Shown: in pieces, positions 37,993 to 50,276 of the stretch
Layout of the letters: each line of letters opens with the position of its first letter
How positions within the stretch are numbered: the stretch's first letter is position 1
From: Vitrella brassicaformis
Lineage: Eukaryota; Sar; Vitrellaceae
DNA length: 64,000 nt
Assembly (NCBI GenBank): GCA_001179505.1
Contig: CDMY01000069.1
Coordinates: forward strand, 26,571-90,570
Reading direction: 5' to 3'
Program-made: the position numbers and the translations under genes
The notes under the pieces: model-generated
Databases searched by the model: none
What the model saw: the letters and a program-made list of their open reading frames with translations, nothing else
What the model was told of the DNA's origin: nothing

Positions 37993-40900
37993 TCACAGCA
38001 GACATAGTTCTTCATCGTCGATTTGTATGACGTCCTCCTCCACTCTACTCATCTTGTCCATGAAGACACGCAGCCCACTCACACTCTCCAAGTGGCCCGG
38101 GTCATGCATCACCTGCACAACTCCAATCACACACACAGGGATTGGTATTATCATATGGCGTGCCGATTGATTGAGTGACCTGTGTGAGCATGCCGATGGG
38201 GTTTTGTTCGAATGCCTCGTGCACCGCCGGAGAACAGCACGTGCAGTAGGGCGACTGGGGGCTGGAACCCACTACCAGACGAAACCCTGATCGATGCCCA
38301 CACAGAGAGAGGACGACACGCCACATTCATGTTGACACGAATACACGTGGGTGGGTTGATGTGTTGGTTGCTTTGCTTGTGGTAGCATAGCATGCATAGC
38401 TATCTATCTCACCCCCGATGAATCCCCTGATAGAGTGTGGGCAAGCGCCAAGGCACGAGTCATCGCTGCTGCCCGTGTCCTTCTCAGATGGGTCGGCCAC
38501 AAACCCACTGGACAAACAACAGCCACACACACACAAAGGGACCCAAGGTAGGTGGCCAGCGGCGTGCATGACAGTCACTCAGTCCTACACTTACTGCGGG
38601 TGTTGTGAGAGAGTGACCAGCAGCTCCACAGCGAGTGCCGAGGCCATGGGCGACACTCCTGGACGTGTGACAGTACACTGCTGATCCAAAGTCCTAACCA
38701 CACGTGTCAGTCACACAAACACCCGAGGCAGCACACACAGCCGAGAAAACAGGGAGACATAAACTGCCGTGCGTCGTGTCACGTTGCCGTTGCATGGCCT
38801 GTATGTACGCATTGCCCACCTGTTGGATGTGGTGTCTCTGGGTGCCGACAGGTCATTGCAGAAGTAGCAGGCCAGGCTCTGATCCTTGTACCCGTGACGC
38901 AGCACGAGAAAGGAGTCGAACCCCAACGCTACAGTGATGCCCAGCGGCACACCACCGCACCCACCCTCACCCTCTGACCCCACCGCCGCTCCACCTCCTG
39001 CCGTCTGCTGCTGCTGTTGCTGTTGCTGCCTCCTGACGGCCCGCCAGGATTTGTTAGCGATGAGGAATGAGGGCAGCCAGCGGGACTCACGTGAGTCAGT
39101 GCCCATGAACACTACATCGTGCTCAGATATCAGCTCGTCCAGCGTGTGCAGGGACCGCTCGATCGATGCCGATGTGCTGGCGGCCGCACCGCTGCCGGAT
39201 GGGGATGGGGCTGATGCTGCCGACGCGTCGAAGTGGCCCGGCATGGGTATCTCGAACACCACACCCCTCGCATCCACATCGGGGCGAATCTCACGCAACG
39301 CCTCACAGGCAGCATCCACCTTGGGACGACCGCTGCCGCCCTGCACTCACTCCCACGCACAGCACCGCACATGTCAGTCAGGTACAGAATGCAATGCATA
39401 CACATGGGCTAGCTCAGCTGACTTGACTTGTCTGGGGGCTGGGCTGGGCTGATGATGTCATGTCACATGTGCGGTGCATGTGCTGTGGTGTGGGATGGGA
39501 GGCTGACCTCGGCCGCTGCATCTTGGTGTTTGAAAAGGCTTTGCCTGACGGGGTTGGACATGGCCACATTGCCGCTGTCGACAAAGGTTATGTGCCTGGC
39601 AGGCAGGCACACATTCACAGACACGCACCGCACCGCACCAAACGCACACACCACCCACAACAGAGCACTTGCACAGATGGAGGATTCTTCTGTTGCCTAT
39701 GCGCTTACTTGGCCCCCCAGGCAATGAGTGCCCTGGCGATTGCGCACCCCAGAGTGCCCGCGCCCAGCAGAAGGAAGCGCATCGAGTTGAACCTCTCTGG
39801 ATCGAACTGTGGCACCATGCGCCACTTGATGAGCTTAACATTGAGGTCGACGGCGTTGGCTTGTATGGTGGTGAAGTCGAGGTAGTCACACAGGTTGACC
39901 TGCTGCACTGTCGTGCTCTTGTGCTGCTGATGGCCTGGTGCCTGGCCATGGCCGTCCGCCACCGGCCACCTCACCCAACCGCCCAGACACGTCGCTCGTG
40001 CAGAGCTGCTGCCATTTCGGCTGTCATGGGATAACGGTGGTGGGAGGGTGAAGGCATCGGCAGGTGGGAAGCGGACGGTATAGACCGACGACTGATAGGA
40101 CGGACGGTACTCGTTGTCAGCCTGGTGGGTGATGACCTTGCGGAGGTCCCTGAAGGCCAAAATGCGGATGGTCCTGCCGTACAGACGCCTCTTGCTAGCC
40201 AGAAGGAAGAGCACATTGCGCAAGCCCCACCCCATGGCCTCCGCTGAGGTGGACGAGTCTACATAGCCGAGCCACGGCCCATCCGCGGCCCCACCAGCAT
40301 TCCCTCCCCCCACATGGACGTCGAACAGGCCATCCTTGAGCGTCGTGTGGTCGGCCTTGAGCTGTCGCATCATGGCGCTGATGTCTTGGGCCGTCATGGC
40401 TTGGTCAAGGTGCTGGTGGTCGATGTGTTGGTATGAGGGGTTGGGGCTGATGACGGGGAAGGCAATGGAGTAGTACACGCGATACTTCTTGAGGTCGATA
40501 AACGTCAGCATCACCAACACGCGACCGGCACCACATGGGGCCATCTCCCGCAGCCCCCTCACGCGCACACCACCACCACCCGCAGTGTCCCCTGCCGCTC
40601 GCCTAGATGAATAATCGTCAGATTCAGCCGCACCTTCCGCACCGCCGTTTGCAATGGCCGCGGCCACAGTGTCGGTGAGCTGTTTGCGGTCGAATGAGCG
40701 GAACTCCTCGAGTGTGTTGACGTTGATGAGTGTCCCCCGCCACTCCTCGTGAAGCAGACTCGAACCACTCTCGTCATTGGTGGCCACCCCTCCCTCCCCG
40801 GTGCTGCTGGTGTGGGTGAATGAAGATCTGGTCAGCCGGAGCTGCCCAGATGTGCGGGAGGCGTCCTTGGATGCGGGACTGTGCGGTGCGGGTCTCTCCA

Positions 40901-41027
40901 TGGTGGCGACGATGGGCACTCGGGGTGTCGTGAGCTTCATGCGGTCGAGCTTCTGCGCTGCCAGCTCTTGCCAGAAGGAGATGTCCACCACTACACGGGG
41001 CGGCTCAAACGACAGAGGATGCGCCAT
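37993..41027 (-). CDS. ATG7: ATG7, E1-like autophagy activating enzyme
   Basis: The ATG is at 41025-41027. The long first exon holds the N-terminal domain ([37 protein letters not shown]), ending with the nucleotide-binding glycine motif [20 protein letters not shown] (about 39790-39720). Later exons code [48 protein letters not shown], and the catalytic-Cys segment [19 protein letters not shown], with the Cys codon at 38675-38677. The protein ends in [13 protein letters not shown], with the stop at 37993-37995. ATG7 activates ATG8 and ATG12; in alveolates the ATG8 branch also serves the plastid. Insertions of low complexity occur, such as poly-Gln near 39010-39030 and Ser/Gly runs near 39200. 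All key motifs are present, so the enzyme should be active. The symbol follows the clear family match. Confidence 0.93.
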
Positions 41028-41390
41028 GATGCCCCGTTTGCGCGCAGATCTCCGTAGCTCGCATGATAGCCAAACCGCCTAGGACATTGCGTGAAACTGT
41101 TCGTCGAGGCAAAAGGTTCAGATCTGGCAGCGCACGCCCTGAGTATGGTGGCTGGAGGAGGCTTCACTGGCTACATCATCATTTTTCCTCTGCAATGCAC
41201 CTTCTGCCGTAACTCGAGGTGGGCAGCTGGCGTATCAGGCAGGCGGCTGCATTCATTCAGACATGCTGTGCTGTGCTGTGCTGCTCTTCATCGCAGATAA
41301 TTGACTGGCTGACGCGGGCCAAGATCCACTCCCTCTTCGAAGCATTCATTCCTCCCCCCAACCGGCTGAGTTGGCCATCGACTGTCTATC
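41028..41390. promoter_or_regulatory. Head-to-head upstream region (ATG7 / SLC25 carrier)
   Basis: 363 bp lie between the divergent ATGs. A short plus-strand open stretch (41091-41215, with SMVAGGGFTGYIIIFPLQ) lacks an ATG and does not connect to the carrier exon in a clear way. It could be a non-coding 5' exon. CTGTG repeats occur at 41266-41281. Confidence 0.45.
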
Positions 41391-43824
41391 ATGGCAGATC
41401 CCTCATCGACAGAGCAGCTTGAGGCCACCGTCCGCCAGCTCACCTCCACGGTCGCCTCGCTAACGCGAGCAGTCGAGGCCCTCAGCGATGAAATGCAGCG
41501 GGCCAGGGGCGAGTCGAGGACACCGAGCGTGCCAGCTGCGGGTGTGACCCCTGGTTCGTTCACTGATGTGTCTGGTGGCTTGAGTGGCGGCACGCGACGC
41601 TCCACGGCCGACCCCTTCCCTTTCCACGTCGACTTCATCGCCGGCAGCCTGGCGGTGAGTGACAAGGGGGAGGGAGGACAATACACACACACACATACGC
41701 TCAGCCTCCGGTTGATGCCTTGATTTATTCATGCATGCATTTCCTGCCATCCCTATCGCTGATCCCGCGCAGCTTCCCCTTTCATTCGGTATGTATGCGA
41801 TGGTCGCGACGACCCCCACAAAAACCACACTGTTGTAGTAAATGCCTCGCTGTTTCTCTTTTTGCGTGTTGCCCCGCCCCACCTCCTTACTTATCCACGA
41901 GTGCAGCTGTGATGCATCCGTTGGACACGATTCGGACCCAGATGCAGGCCGTGGTCGGCACCTCGTCAGGCAGCTTGGCCAACGGCATGTCCTCAGTCAC
42001 TAACGGCAGCGGCGCCACCAACGGCTTCACCACACAACTCACCAGGGCACTGCGGTCAGTCAGTCAGTCAGTCAGGGTGGACAGATGAGATGACAAGCCC
42101 AATCCGATCCTTCTCATCGATGTCTGTCTGTCTGTCTGTATTTCCTTCCCTCCCTGCCTGCGCTGTGTGTGTGCGTGTGTCACAGTGCTGCTGGGGCCAA
42201 GGTGCTCTCGAGAGGGTTCTTCGCGAGGTAACCTAACCACCTACCTACCTATTCATTCACACATACAGACAGACAATTAAGAGGCCGGCCCGACCAGTGT
42301 GTGTGGATGGATCTGCGATTGCAATCAGTGTGCTGGGTGCCGCTCCCCAGGGAGGGCTCCGATTCGGCACATACGGAGTCGCACAGAGGTATGCTGTGCA
42401 CGCGGGCAGGCTGCCCGCGGCTGGCTATCGACAAATCAATAATCGGGTGTCTTGGTTAATGTTGTTTGTTCATGTCATGTACCTACCTACCTAGGTGGCT
42501 GGATCCCTACTTCGACAGCCCAGCTCTCCGGAACGCCTGTTGTGCGGTTGCGGGTGACTTTGCATCGTCGCTGGTCAAGGTGCCCCGGGAAGTGGTCGTG
42601 CAAAGGCTACAAACAGGTACACACACACACAGACACACAGAGAGACAGACAGACAGACACCAATCAATACATTGACTTGACACCAATGGTCCACTGATGA
42701 TATGACTTGGAGGACAGGGCCTGCAGATGTGTGTCCATACTTACATGGATGCACTGGCTTGTTTGCTTCGCTGCTCTGCTCTGCTCTGCTCTGTTGTGTC
42801 CCTCCCCTCCCCTCCCCTCCCCTCCCCTGCCCTCCCACCCCCAACCAACAGGCATGTACCGCAGTACGCTCCACGCCGTTGGTCAGATCCTGCGCACGGA
42901 GGGGCCGCTAGGACTCTTCACGGGATACACATCAACGGCTGCACGAGACGTGCCCTTCATGGTCAGCACCGCCACACATGTTTGTGATTTAGATGCTTCC
43001 ATGGTATGCATTTCTGTGTGTGTGTGTGCGGATGGATGGATGGCATGGTTGGTGCAGGTGGTGCTGTTTGTGTCGTATGAGCAGTTCAAGTCATGGAAGA
43101 TCAGACTATCGACGCACGAGCAGCGGATCGAGACGCTCCAGTCCGCACACCACCACCACCATGGAGAAACACTCTCAGAGTGAGTGAGTGAGCAGTCAGC
43201 CACGCACGCCACCGACCAACAGACAGGAAGAAGCAAGACAAGTAAATTGTCTGTGTGCGTATGTGTGTGTGTGATAGTGCCGAGACGATTCTGTGGGGCG
43301 GCATCAGTGGTGCGTTGGCTGGCTGGACCACCACACCCCTCGACGTCATCAAAACCAGAATCATGACGGCAGGTACCTACGGACGGACATACAAAGGGAG
43401 GGATGTGAGGTGCCGTCGGGGAATGATTGGCCACCAGGCACCCACACGTTCCGTTCCGTCCCCTGTCTGTCTGACTGCCTGTCTGTGTGTCTGTGTGTGT
43501 GTCCAGATAAGGTGAGTGATCGTTCAGCGGCCAAGGTAGTGTCATCGTTGGCTGCCGGGGGGCCCAGGGGATTCTTCGTCGGCGCTGGACCTAGAGCTGC
43601 CTGGTATGCATGGATGGGATGTGATGAGATGGGGGTTGCGGCCATACTTACCTACCATACATACCACAGCACAGCACAACAGAGCACACGTAATCCAGTC
43701 AGTCAGTGTGGTCAGTCATGTCACTCTTGTGTGTCCATGTGATGTGTGTGATGCATGTAGGTGGTTTTGCGTGTGCTCCATCTTCTTCGCGTCCTACGAG
43801 CGCCTCAGGGAACTCCTCGACTGA
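41391..43824 (+). CDS. Mitochondrial carrier family (SLC25), S-adenosylmethionine-carrier-like
   Basis: The start is ATG 41391. The N-terminal 60 residues are a short coiled coil (LEATVRQLTSTVASLTRAVE). Then come six membrane segments with the three carrier signatures: HPLDTIRTQ (near 41925), VPREVVVQRL (near 42585) and TPLDVIKTRI (near 43340). Other exons code VLGAAPQGGLRFGTYGVAQR, GPLGLFTGYTSTAARDVPF, VVLFVSYEQFKSW, ETILWGGISGALAGW, GPRGFFVGAGPRAAW and IFFASYERLRELLD, with TGA at 43822-43824. The GY.S...RDVPF and VPREVVVQRLQT blocks resemble S-adenosylmethionine carriers, but substrate cannot be fixed from this. The N-terminal coiled coil is an unusual addition. There are about ten exons, with simple repeats near splice sites. 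Confidence 0.85.
42771..42830. repeat. (CTCTG)n followed by (CCCCT)n in an SLC25 intron
   Basis: About five CTCTG-type units, then about six CCCCT units. Together they form the polypyrimidine-rich 3' part of the intron ending before GMYRSTLHAVG. Confidence 0.9.
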
Positions 43825-44541
43825 CTCACTGACTCACTGATCCTTCCCTTCCTTCCTCCTCATGGATGAATGCCTTGAGTCTTGAGAGGGACCTAGCCCG
43901 TCATTTGTCGGTGCGTGCGACAGACAGTTGCCCTGTCTTGCCTTGCGTGTATCTATGTACAGTTTTGGATGGATGGATATGGATAAACAGACATAGACAG
44001 ACAGACAGACGAGGATTTATTTGCATTCCGTGTGGGTGCTGTGCTGGATGATGAAATGAATGGTGCGGTGCGTCGAGTGGTCCATCGAAATCTTAGGTAG
44101 CGTATGCGCTGAGTGTATGTAGTCGTGTAGGCACAACGCAAGCATGAGCCGTCAATGTCTCGATGAGATCGAAACAACCGATCGTCATGTCATGACACAG
44201 GTAGCGACGCAGGCAGCTACACACACAGACGCACGCACAGGGGCAGGGCAACAAAAACGCCACGGCCATGCAATCAATGCACACGCGCACAGCATATGAT
44301 ATATGTGCGCAAACATGCATTCACTTGCGCACTGACTGGCGACCTGCGTGTCCGTCAGGTCAGTCAGTCTGTCTGCCTGTCTCTGAGTGTGTGAGAGTCT
44401 GTCTGTCTGTCAGTCAGTCCGTGCCGCAGCTATTCACAGCTCAAAACAGTCTAGGTAGGGAGGAAGACAGACAGATAGAGAGATCGACAATGTATGTCTG
44501 TATCCGTCCGCGGGCATCCATCCATCCATCACATGTATGTA
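43825..44541. other. Tail-to-tail spacer without a gene
   Basis: Only simple repeats are seen: GATG near 43967-43985, CAGA near 43990-44010 and 44465-44480, CTGT near 44360-44420 and CATC near 44515-44530. It lies between the ends of the SLC25 and TIM23 genes. Confidence 0.6.
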
Positions 44542-45790
44542 TCACATCTGTTTAAATACATAGTCAATGCCCGTAAAGACGCCTGAACATGCAATAAAAC
44601 CAATCAACACAAACCACACTGATTGTTCCGTCCGTCTGTGTGCGTGCGGCGTGCCGTGTCGCCTGTCTGTCTGTCTGTCTGTCTGTCTGCCCATATATCC
44701 CGCCTGGCCTGGATGGGATGCCATCAATCTATCTCTTTTCTCTCTATGCACGACTGACTGACATGCGTCCCTACCGTCCGTAGGTATGTACCTGTAGCGA
44801 CGAGTGAGTATCTGATGGCAGCCTTCCAAGAGGTGGTGATCTTGAAGAGACCCCCAGCCAGCGCACCAGCTATCGCCGCATTGCCAATGTCGTCAGCACC
44901 ACGCACCCAACCAATCAGGTTGTTAAACCCCACATAGAAACCAGCTGATGGATGGATGGAATTCATTTACACATACAGACATCCATCCATCCATCCATCA
45001 TACATATGCACACACAAACACAGACACGTAAGAAAGACATATGGAAGGAAAAGGAGAAATGAAACAGAGTGCAGTGGCTGTGTTTTTGTGTGTGTACCGA
45101 TGACGGCGCATTGGTTGGCGAGAGCTGGTCCGTGTGTGCTGGTGGAGTTGAGGACGCTGTTGAAGAATAACCTGGACGTCGCCCCGCCCTTGCGCAAGCC
45201 CATCACCAAACCATAACCCCCACCGACGGCCAGACCTGCACAGACATGGACACACAGACAGACAGCTAGCTGTACAGTCAGTGAATGGCAATGATGGACA
45301 AGTGATCTGCGTGCCCGCCCTGCCCGCCCCCCCTCGAGACGACACGACACGACAGCCACGTGCTATGCACATCACATAGTATGGATGGCTCCCTCCCTCC
45401 CTCGCTCCCTAATCAATCACCTGAAGCATATGCGAGTCCCACACTGTATGTGAGTTTCTCGCCCCATTGTCGGCCGTATCCATGAAGGTACAGGTCGTCC
45501 TTCCTCGCCGTTGTCGCCAGACTACCTGACGCCGCCGGCCGCCGCTGCGACAGGATATCCAGGTTGCTCCTGATGCCCTGCAGGCACCACAACCACACCA
45601 CCAGCACAGCAACCAGCCGAGATCGCAACACACACAATCAAGGGGCATCCAGCCACGCCGCGATCGAGTCATGCAACGAGGGAGTGAGGTGCGGCCGTGT
45701 CTTCCGTGCCGCCTCTGAGGTGCGGGCGTGTCTTGGGCTTACCCCGGTGTATTCGTTCTCCATGGCGAGCATGCCAGCGGATGTCAGCAT
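44542..45790 (-). CDS. TIM23: TIM23, mitochondrial inner-membrane translocase subunit (Tim17/22/23 family)
   Basis: The start is ATG 45788-45790 (MLTSAGMLAMENEYTG; a later Met is also possible). Exons follow about 45580-45420 (IRSNLDILSQRRPAAS, GEKLTYSVGLAYAS), about 45236-45100 (GLAVGGGYGLVMGLRKGG), about 44944-44800 (YVGFNNLIGWVRGADDIGNA, IAGALAGGLFKITTSWKA) and the last exon 44585-44542, joined in phase to give GVFTGIDYVFKQM. The length, about 170 residues, and the four glycine-rich membrane helices with GXXXG-type spacing fit TIM23, the channel for presequence import. Compared with TIM17 or TIM22, the TYSVGLAYASGLAVGGGYG block favours TIM23. It shares a 91-bp upstream interval with the next gene. 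Confidence 0.85.
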
Positions 45791-45881
45791 GTCATCCAAG
45801 ATCTCCAAACACAGAGGCTTCCCCACCGCTTAGCTCGCACGAGCTCGCTCCTCACTCTCCTTTTCCTCTCCATCAACGAGG
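45791..45881. promoter_or_regulatory. 91-bp interval between divergent start codons (TIM23 / ankyrin gene)
   Basis: This is the shortest head-to-head spacing in the window. The interval contains CACGAGCTCGCTC and a CT-rich stretch (45855-45870). Both promoters must lie here, overlap the genes, or the start codons lie further inside one gene. Confidence 0.5.
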
Positions 45882-48135
45882 ATGAGAAGACGCCGTCCCG
45901 AAGCTGTAGGTGGTCACACACCAAACTGATGAATTCATCTTCGCCTCTGCTCGCTGGGTTGAGTGTTTGCAGGTGTCTGCTGGCGAGCCACCACCAACCG
46001 ATGGCAAGGGCCACCCGACGGGCGACGCCAAGGCCACAGAGGCCAAGAAGGTGAGCAGATCTGCCTTCCTCAAACTGACTGTGTGCTCATGGCTGTGTTT
46101 CGTGCTGCTTGTGCAGGTTCCGAAGAGGCGGTCTGGGGGGCTGTGGTACTTGGCGGGGGCTGCATTCGTCATCGTGACCGGCCTTGGTGCGGTTGTGGGT
46201 GGGTGGTGGCACCTCCTGCCTGTGGCATGGCTGTATCACAGCACCACCCCTCCCAGTGACCCTTCACAGGCCCCTCCCTCCCCGCCCACCCTATCCCCCA
46301 TCCCCACCCCGTCCCCCGCTCCTCCCAAAGTGGAGGAGGAGTGGCCTTATGCCCCGGTGGGTGAACCCGAGCCCCCCGCCACACCAGATGCGACCCACCA
46401 AAAGCCTAACGAGACGGCAGCTAGTCCAGGCAGCAAAGAAAGAGAGCCGACGGCACTTGGTGGGAAGGGTGGAGCCGGCAAGAAGGCGGCGAGCAAGAGG
46501 ATAGGTGGGGCTCCAGAGTACGAGGGTGCGTCGAGCGAGCCGTACCTCGACAAGAACGGCAAGCTCAAGAAGCGCGTCAAGGTGGATGTGCACGATGAAG
46601 CCACGGGACAGTGGCTCGAACAGGAAATGGTCAGCCACTCACACACTCACTCACCAATCGATGGATGGATGGATGGATGGGTGGACGGGCGTTCCACACA
46701 AGTGAGGCGAGAGAGTGGCGTTTTTGGTTTAGTGTGGGTCAGTGAATGTTTGTGGTGCCTCTGTCGTACGTCTGCCTGTGTGTGTGTGTCAGGAGGTGGA
46801 CTGGAAGAAGGAGTACGAAGAAGACAAAGACCGGGTGGGGTGCGATGGGGCGGGCAGGAGACGGGGGGTGCGCACCGCACATGGATCGATCGATTGATTG
46901 ATAGTGTGCACGCAGGCCAGGCAGGGGGAAAGGAACCCTCATTCATCTGATCTGTTGGCGCGCTCTTTTTGTCAGGACACTCCAGAGCATCAGTTCTTGA
47001 GTGGTTGTGTGGAGGGCAACATCAAGCTGGTCAAGAAGCTCCTCAAGAAGAACCCCCCTTTCACACACATCACTGACGAGGTGGCCAGCCATGCATCACA
47101 CACCTATGCAATCACAGGCACGCTGCCTGCCCACCTGGGGGTCGTTAGATGTGTTCTCACTCCATGCCCTCCGGCCTTTGCTTTGATCCTGCCTGCCTGC
47201 AATCAGAATGGCAAGACAGGTCTGTTTCTTGCGTGCGAGAAGGGCCATTTCGACGTGGTGAAGCTCCTGGCCGACAATGGGGCCGACCCCACACTCAGAA
47301 CGGAGGTACGGAGGGAGGGAGGGGAGCCGACCCAAGATGTTGTTTCTGTATGAGTTGGTTGGCGTCTGTGTGTCGGTATGCATGTACGCTACACTTGTGT
47401 ACGATGGATGGCATGGATGGCAGCATGGCAACACGCCCCTTCATGCAGCAGGTGGGCCGGACGGACTGCATCAAATACATGGGAAAGGAAGGGGTCATCT
47501 TGGTCGCTTGATCCATCCTCAAATCCATTCATAGCTGTGTGTGTGTTATATTGTGTGATTCATATAGCGATGGCGAATTCCAAGAGGATAGCCGAGTTGC
47601 TGCTGGCTGGTGGTGCGGACCCCAATGCCAAGTCTTACTACACGGGCTACACTCCACTCCACAAGGCCGTTCTGAGGAAGAACAAGCACCTCGTGCAGCT
47701 GCTTATTCAGCACGGAGCAGACGTCAATACGGAGGGTGGCGACGGCCTCACGCCCTATGACATAGCCGAGATGGAGCAGGTCGACCACCTCAGGAGACTA
47801 CTCAAATCACACGGGTAGGTGGGTAAGCAACTGGACGTGGGTACTCGAGTGGGGCAGGCAGGCAGGCAGGGCACTGACAGCAGAGCAGAGCAGAGCACAG
47901 CACAGCACGTGAAAATTGAGGATCCACCACGTACACGCAGAACATGACTTGTCTGTCCGTGTCCGTGTACGAACATTGCTGCTATGTATGTATGTCGGTG
48001 TGTTCCCTCTCTGTCTGTCTGTCTGTCTGTGTACGTCGGCATAGTGGAAAGCCGTCGGGCATTGCGCCTCACCCAGACGACCTGGAGCTGATGATGGAAG
48101 AGGAGCACGACAAGGCACAGGGACAACACACCTGA
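45882..48135 (+). CDS. Membrane-anchored ankyrin-repeat protein
   Basis: ATG 45882 begins a tiny exon (MRRRRPEA). It splices in phase 0 over a short intron to VSAGEPPPTDGKGHP (from about 45974), then to VPKRRSGGLWYLAG at about 46117. The segment LAGAAFVIVTGLGAVVGGWW is a membrane helix. A Pro-rich stretch (TLSPIPTPSPAPP) and a Lys-rich linker follow. Then come ankyrin repeats: FLSGCVEGNIKLVKKLLKK (near 46990), GKTGLFLACEKGHFDVVKLL (near 47215), GNTPLHAA (near 47430), ELLLAGGADPNAKSYYTGYT and LHKAVLRKNKHLVQLLIQHG (47590-47720). The last exon ends HPDDLELMMEEEHDKAQ, with the stop at 48135. Ankyrin repeats mediate protein binding. The single N-terminal helix suggests an organelle-membrane anchor, but which membrane is unknown. 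Confidence 0.82.
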
Positions 48136-48552
48136 CAGACGCACCAGCACCCACCCACCGACACGCACGGCCACAGGGAGGGAGGGAGGGAGGGATGCCT
48201 TCAGGCAGGCAGACAGTGTGCGAGTGACATGGGATGGGTGGGTGGCGCTCGTGCGATGTCAATGGTTGACTGACGCATCCATCGATGCGCTTCGGCATGT
48301 GTATTCAGTGATCCCATTGATTCGAATCCGGGCCGGGCACCCATCCCATCCGTCAGTCAGTCAGTCATATCATTCATGCATTCAGGCAGGCTGGCTGCTC
48401 TGCTGGCCTGCCTCCGAAAGAAACGCTTGCTTGCGTCATCCCTCCCTGCATCCACCCCTCATTGCATTGCCCCGCTCGCTCGCACCGCACAGTAGAACTA
48501 TGGCTGCTTGAGGCAGTCAGTGAGTGGGTCATTGACTCACATACATACATCA
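48136..48552. other. Tail-to-tail spacer without a gene
   Basis: GGGA repeats near 48175-48195, CAGT repeats near 48352-48370 and a CATAC repeat near 48541-48550. No coding signal. Confidence 0.6.
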
Positions 48553-50276
48553 TCACATGTACCCCTCGCCCTTGTCCATGTACATGGACTTGACCTGAAC
48601 CTCCGACGACAACTTGGGACGACCTGAACCAATCAATCAGTCAATCAATGATTGAAGCCATCACACACACACACACACATCACATGAAGACGACGCACGA
48701 CACGAGAAAGGCTCGGTCAGTCGGGGTGTCAGTCGGTGTGTCGTGCCTATGACCTATGAACTTCTCGCAGATAAAGTACATTTCCCGCGACTCATTGCGA
48801 GAGGCCCTGAACCACATTTGTGGAACCATTGATTGCATATGCGCAGCAATTACACACAGGCATGCAGGTCGTCACTCCTCTCCTCTCCTCTGGCGGCCTG
48901 GCCTGTCTGTCTGTGCGAGAACCCAACCACTAAATCCACTCACTCACTCACTGACTGACTGACTGACCTTGGCTTGACAGAGCGGACCCTCTCAAACCTC
49001 GTTTTCAAGTATACCTGCCATGCCATGCCACGCACACCACACCACACCACACACGGCAGCAAAGCAATCCGTGCAGGCAGGCAGGTGAGCAGGCAGGTGG
49101 GCCGGGCCGCCGCCCACCCACCCAGCCACCCAGCCACCCAGCCACCCACCTTGAGGTTGTCCCCCTGTCCGCCATAGAAGAGCTTGACGATGAACCACCC
49201 CCCCAGCTTTAACACCTGGTGGACACGCAGCCACTCCCTTCCTCCCTCCGTCGGCCTATGTCGCGTATGTCCGTGTGAGGCCTGGATGTCCCTCCCCGAC
49301 TGCCTGGCTGCCCTGGATGCCTGACCTGTTCGACGAAGTCACAGGCGAAGAGTGCGGTCTCAGCCGATGCCAGGTGGTCGTCTTGTTTGACGCCGATGAG
49401 TTTGGGTGCCATGTCGCTGAGGACCACGTCGGCCCGCCGGTCGCCCAGGACGTTGAAGCATCGGTCTAGGATCTCCTTGTGGCTCACATCGCCCTGGATG
49501 AAGGTGTGGTGCAGCAACGGGTCCATACGCACCTTGTCGACCCCCAGCACCACACCACGAGAGCTGCCGTCGCAGTACGTACGCTCAAGAGCTACCTGAG
49601 GAAGGAAGGGAGTGGACACCAGGGAGGCAGGGAGGGAGGGAAGTAATGCCTCGTCGGAATGAAATGAATGGTAAGGCAGGCGAGTAAGGATGAGTAAGGA
49701 TGTATGTGTGTGTGTGTGGTGTGTGGTCGTTCGTTCCTTCCTTGCTCACTTGTGACCAGCCTCCTGGGTAGCATCCGAGGTCGACGACCACCTGGTGACG
49801 CTTGAGGAAGCAGAAGCGGTCATCCATCTGCATCAGCTTGTAGGCGGCGCGGGACCGGTAATTCTCCTGCTGGGCCTTCATGACGTACCGGTCGTTGATG
49901 TGGCGCTCTATCCATCGAACACTACAAGCAAAACACAACAGCACGGCAGCCAGCCAGTGGTGGAGGCAGGGAGGGAGGGAGGGAGATGCATACAAACATA
50001 CAAACAAATACATACACAGACAAACAGGTGGCCGCCCCGCCCCGGCCCGCCCACCCGGATGGATACCATGCAGATATATCTATCTATAGGAATGAGTGTG
50101 GGTGGTTTCGTGCGTAGGGTACGTGCCCACCTGTGATTACTCTTCCTGTTGGCCACGTGGCTCATCTGCACCCCTCCATGCTTCTGCCGCGCCCAGCTGC
50201 AGGAAGGCGCAGCGCAATGAGCCACACGCTCCCCGCTCACTGAGGTGGACCGAAGCGCCTTTGATGCCTTCTCCAT
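48553..50276 (-). CDS. FtsJ/RrmJ-type rRNA 2'-O-methyltransferase (mitochondrial MRM2-like)
   Basis: The start is ATG 50274-50276, because an in-frame stop lies upstream. The N-terminal exon is basic. The next exon (about 49920-49755) codes SVRWIERHINDRYVMKAQ, then YRSRAAYKL and VVVDLGCYPGGWSQV, the SAM-binding motif. The exon about 49600-49325 has GVVLGVDKV, FIQGDVS and ADVVLSDMAPKLIG, with the catalytic Asp. Then come LKLGGWFIVKLFYGG (catalytic Lys), an exon with ESREMYFICEKF (the Glu of the K-D-K-E tetrad) and the last exon ending KSMYMDKGEGYM at 48553. This family methylates a uridine of large-subunit rRNA in bacteria and organelles. The basic N-terminus would suit organelle targeting, mitochondrion or plastid. 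It is divergent from EF2, with 187 bp between start codons. Confidence 0.88.

Noticed and set aside
41091-41300. Hydrophobic plus-strand stretch (SMVAGGGFTGYIIIFPLQ) as a small protein or first carrier exon
   Set aside because: No ATG in frame and no phase-consistent splice to the ATG exon at 41391. Kept only as a possible untranslated exon.
45910-46950. One long plus-strand open frame of 346 codons
   Set aside because: It reads through two or more clear introns of the ankyrin gene (GTGAGC donor after EAKK, GGTCAG donor after QEM). Only parts of it are coding.
48320-48350. tRNA-like T-arm (GATTCGAATCCGGGCC)
   Set aside because: No matching acceptor stem, D-arm or anticodon arm can be folded around it.
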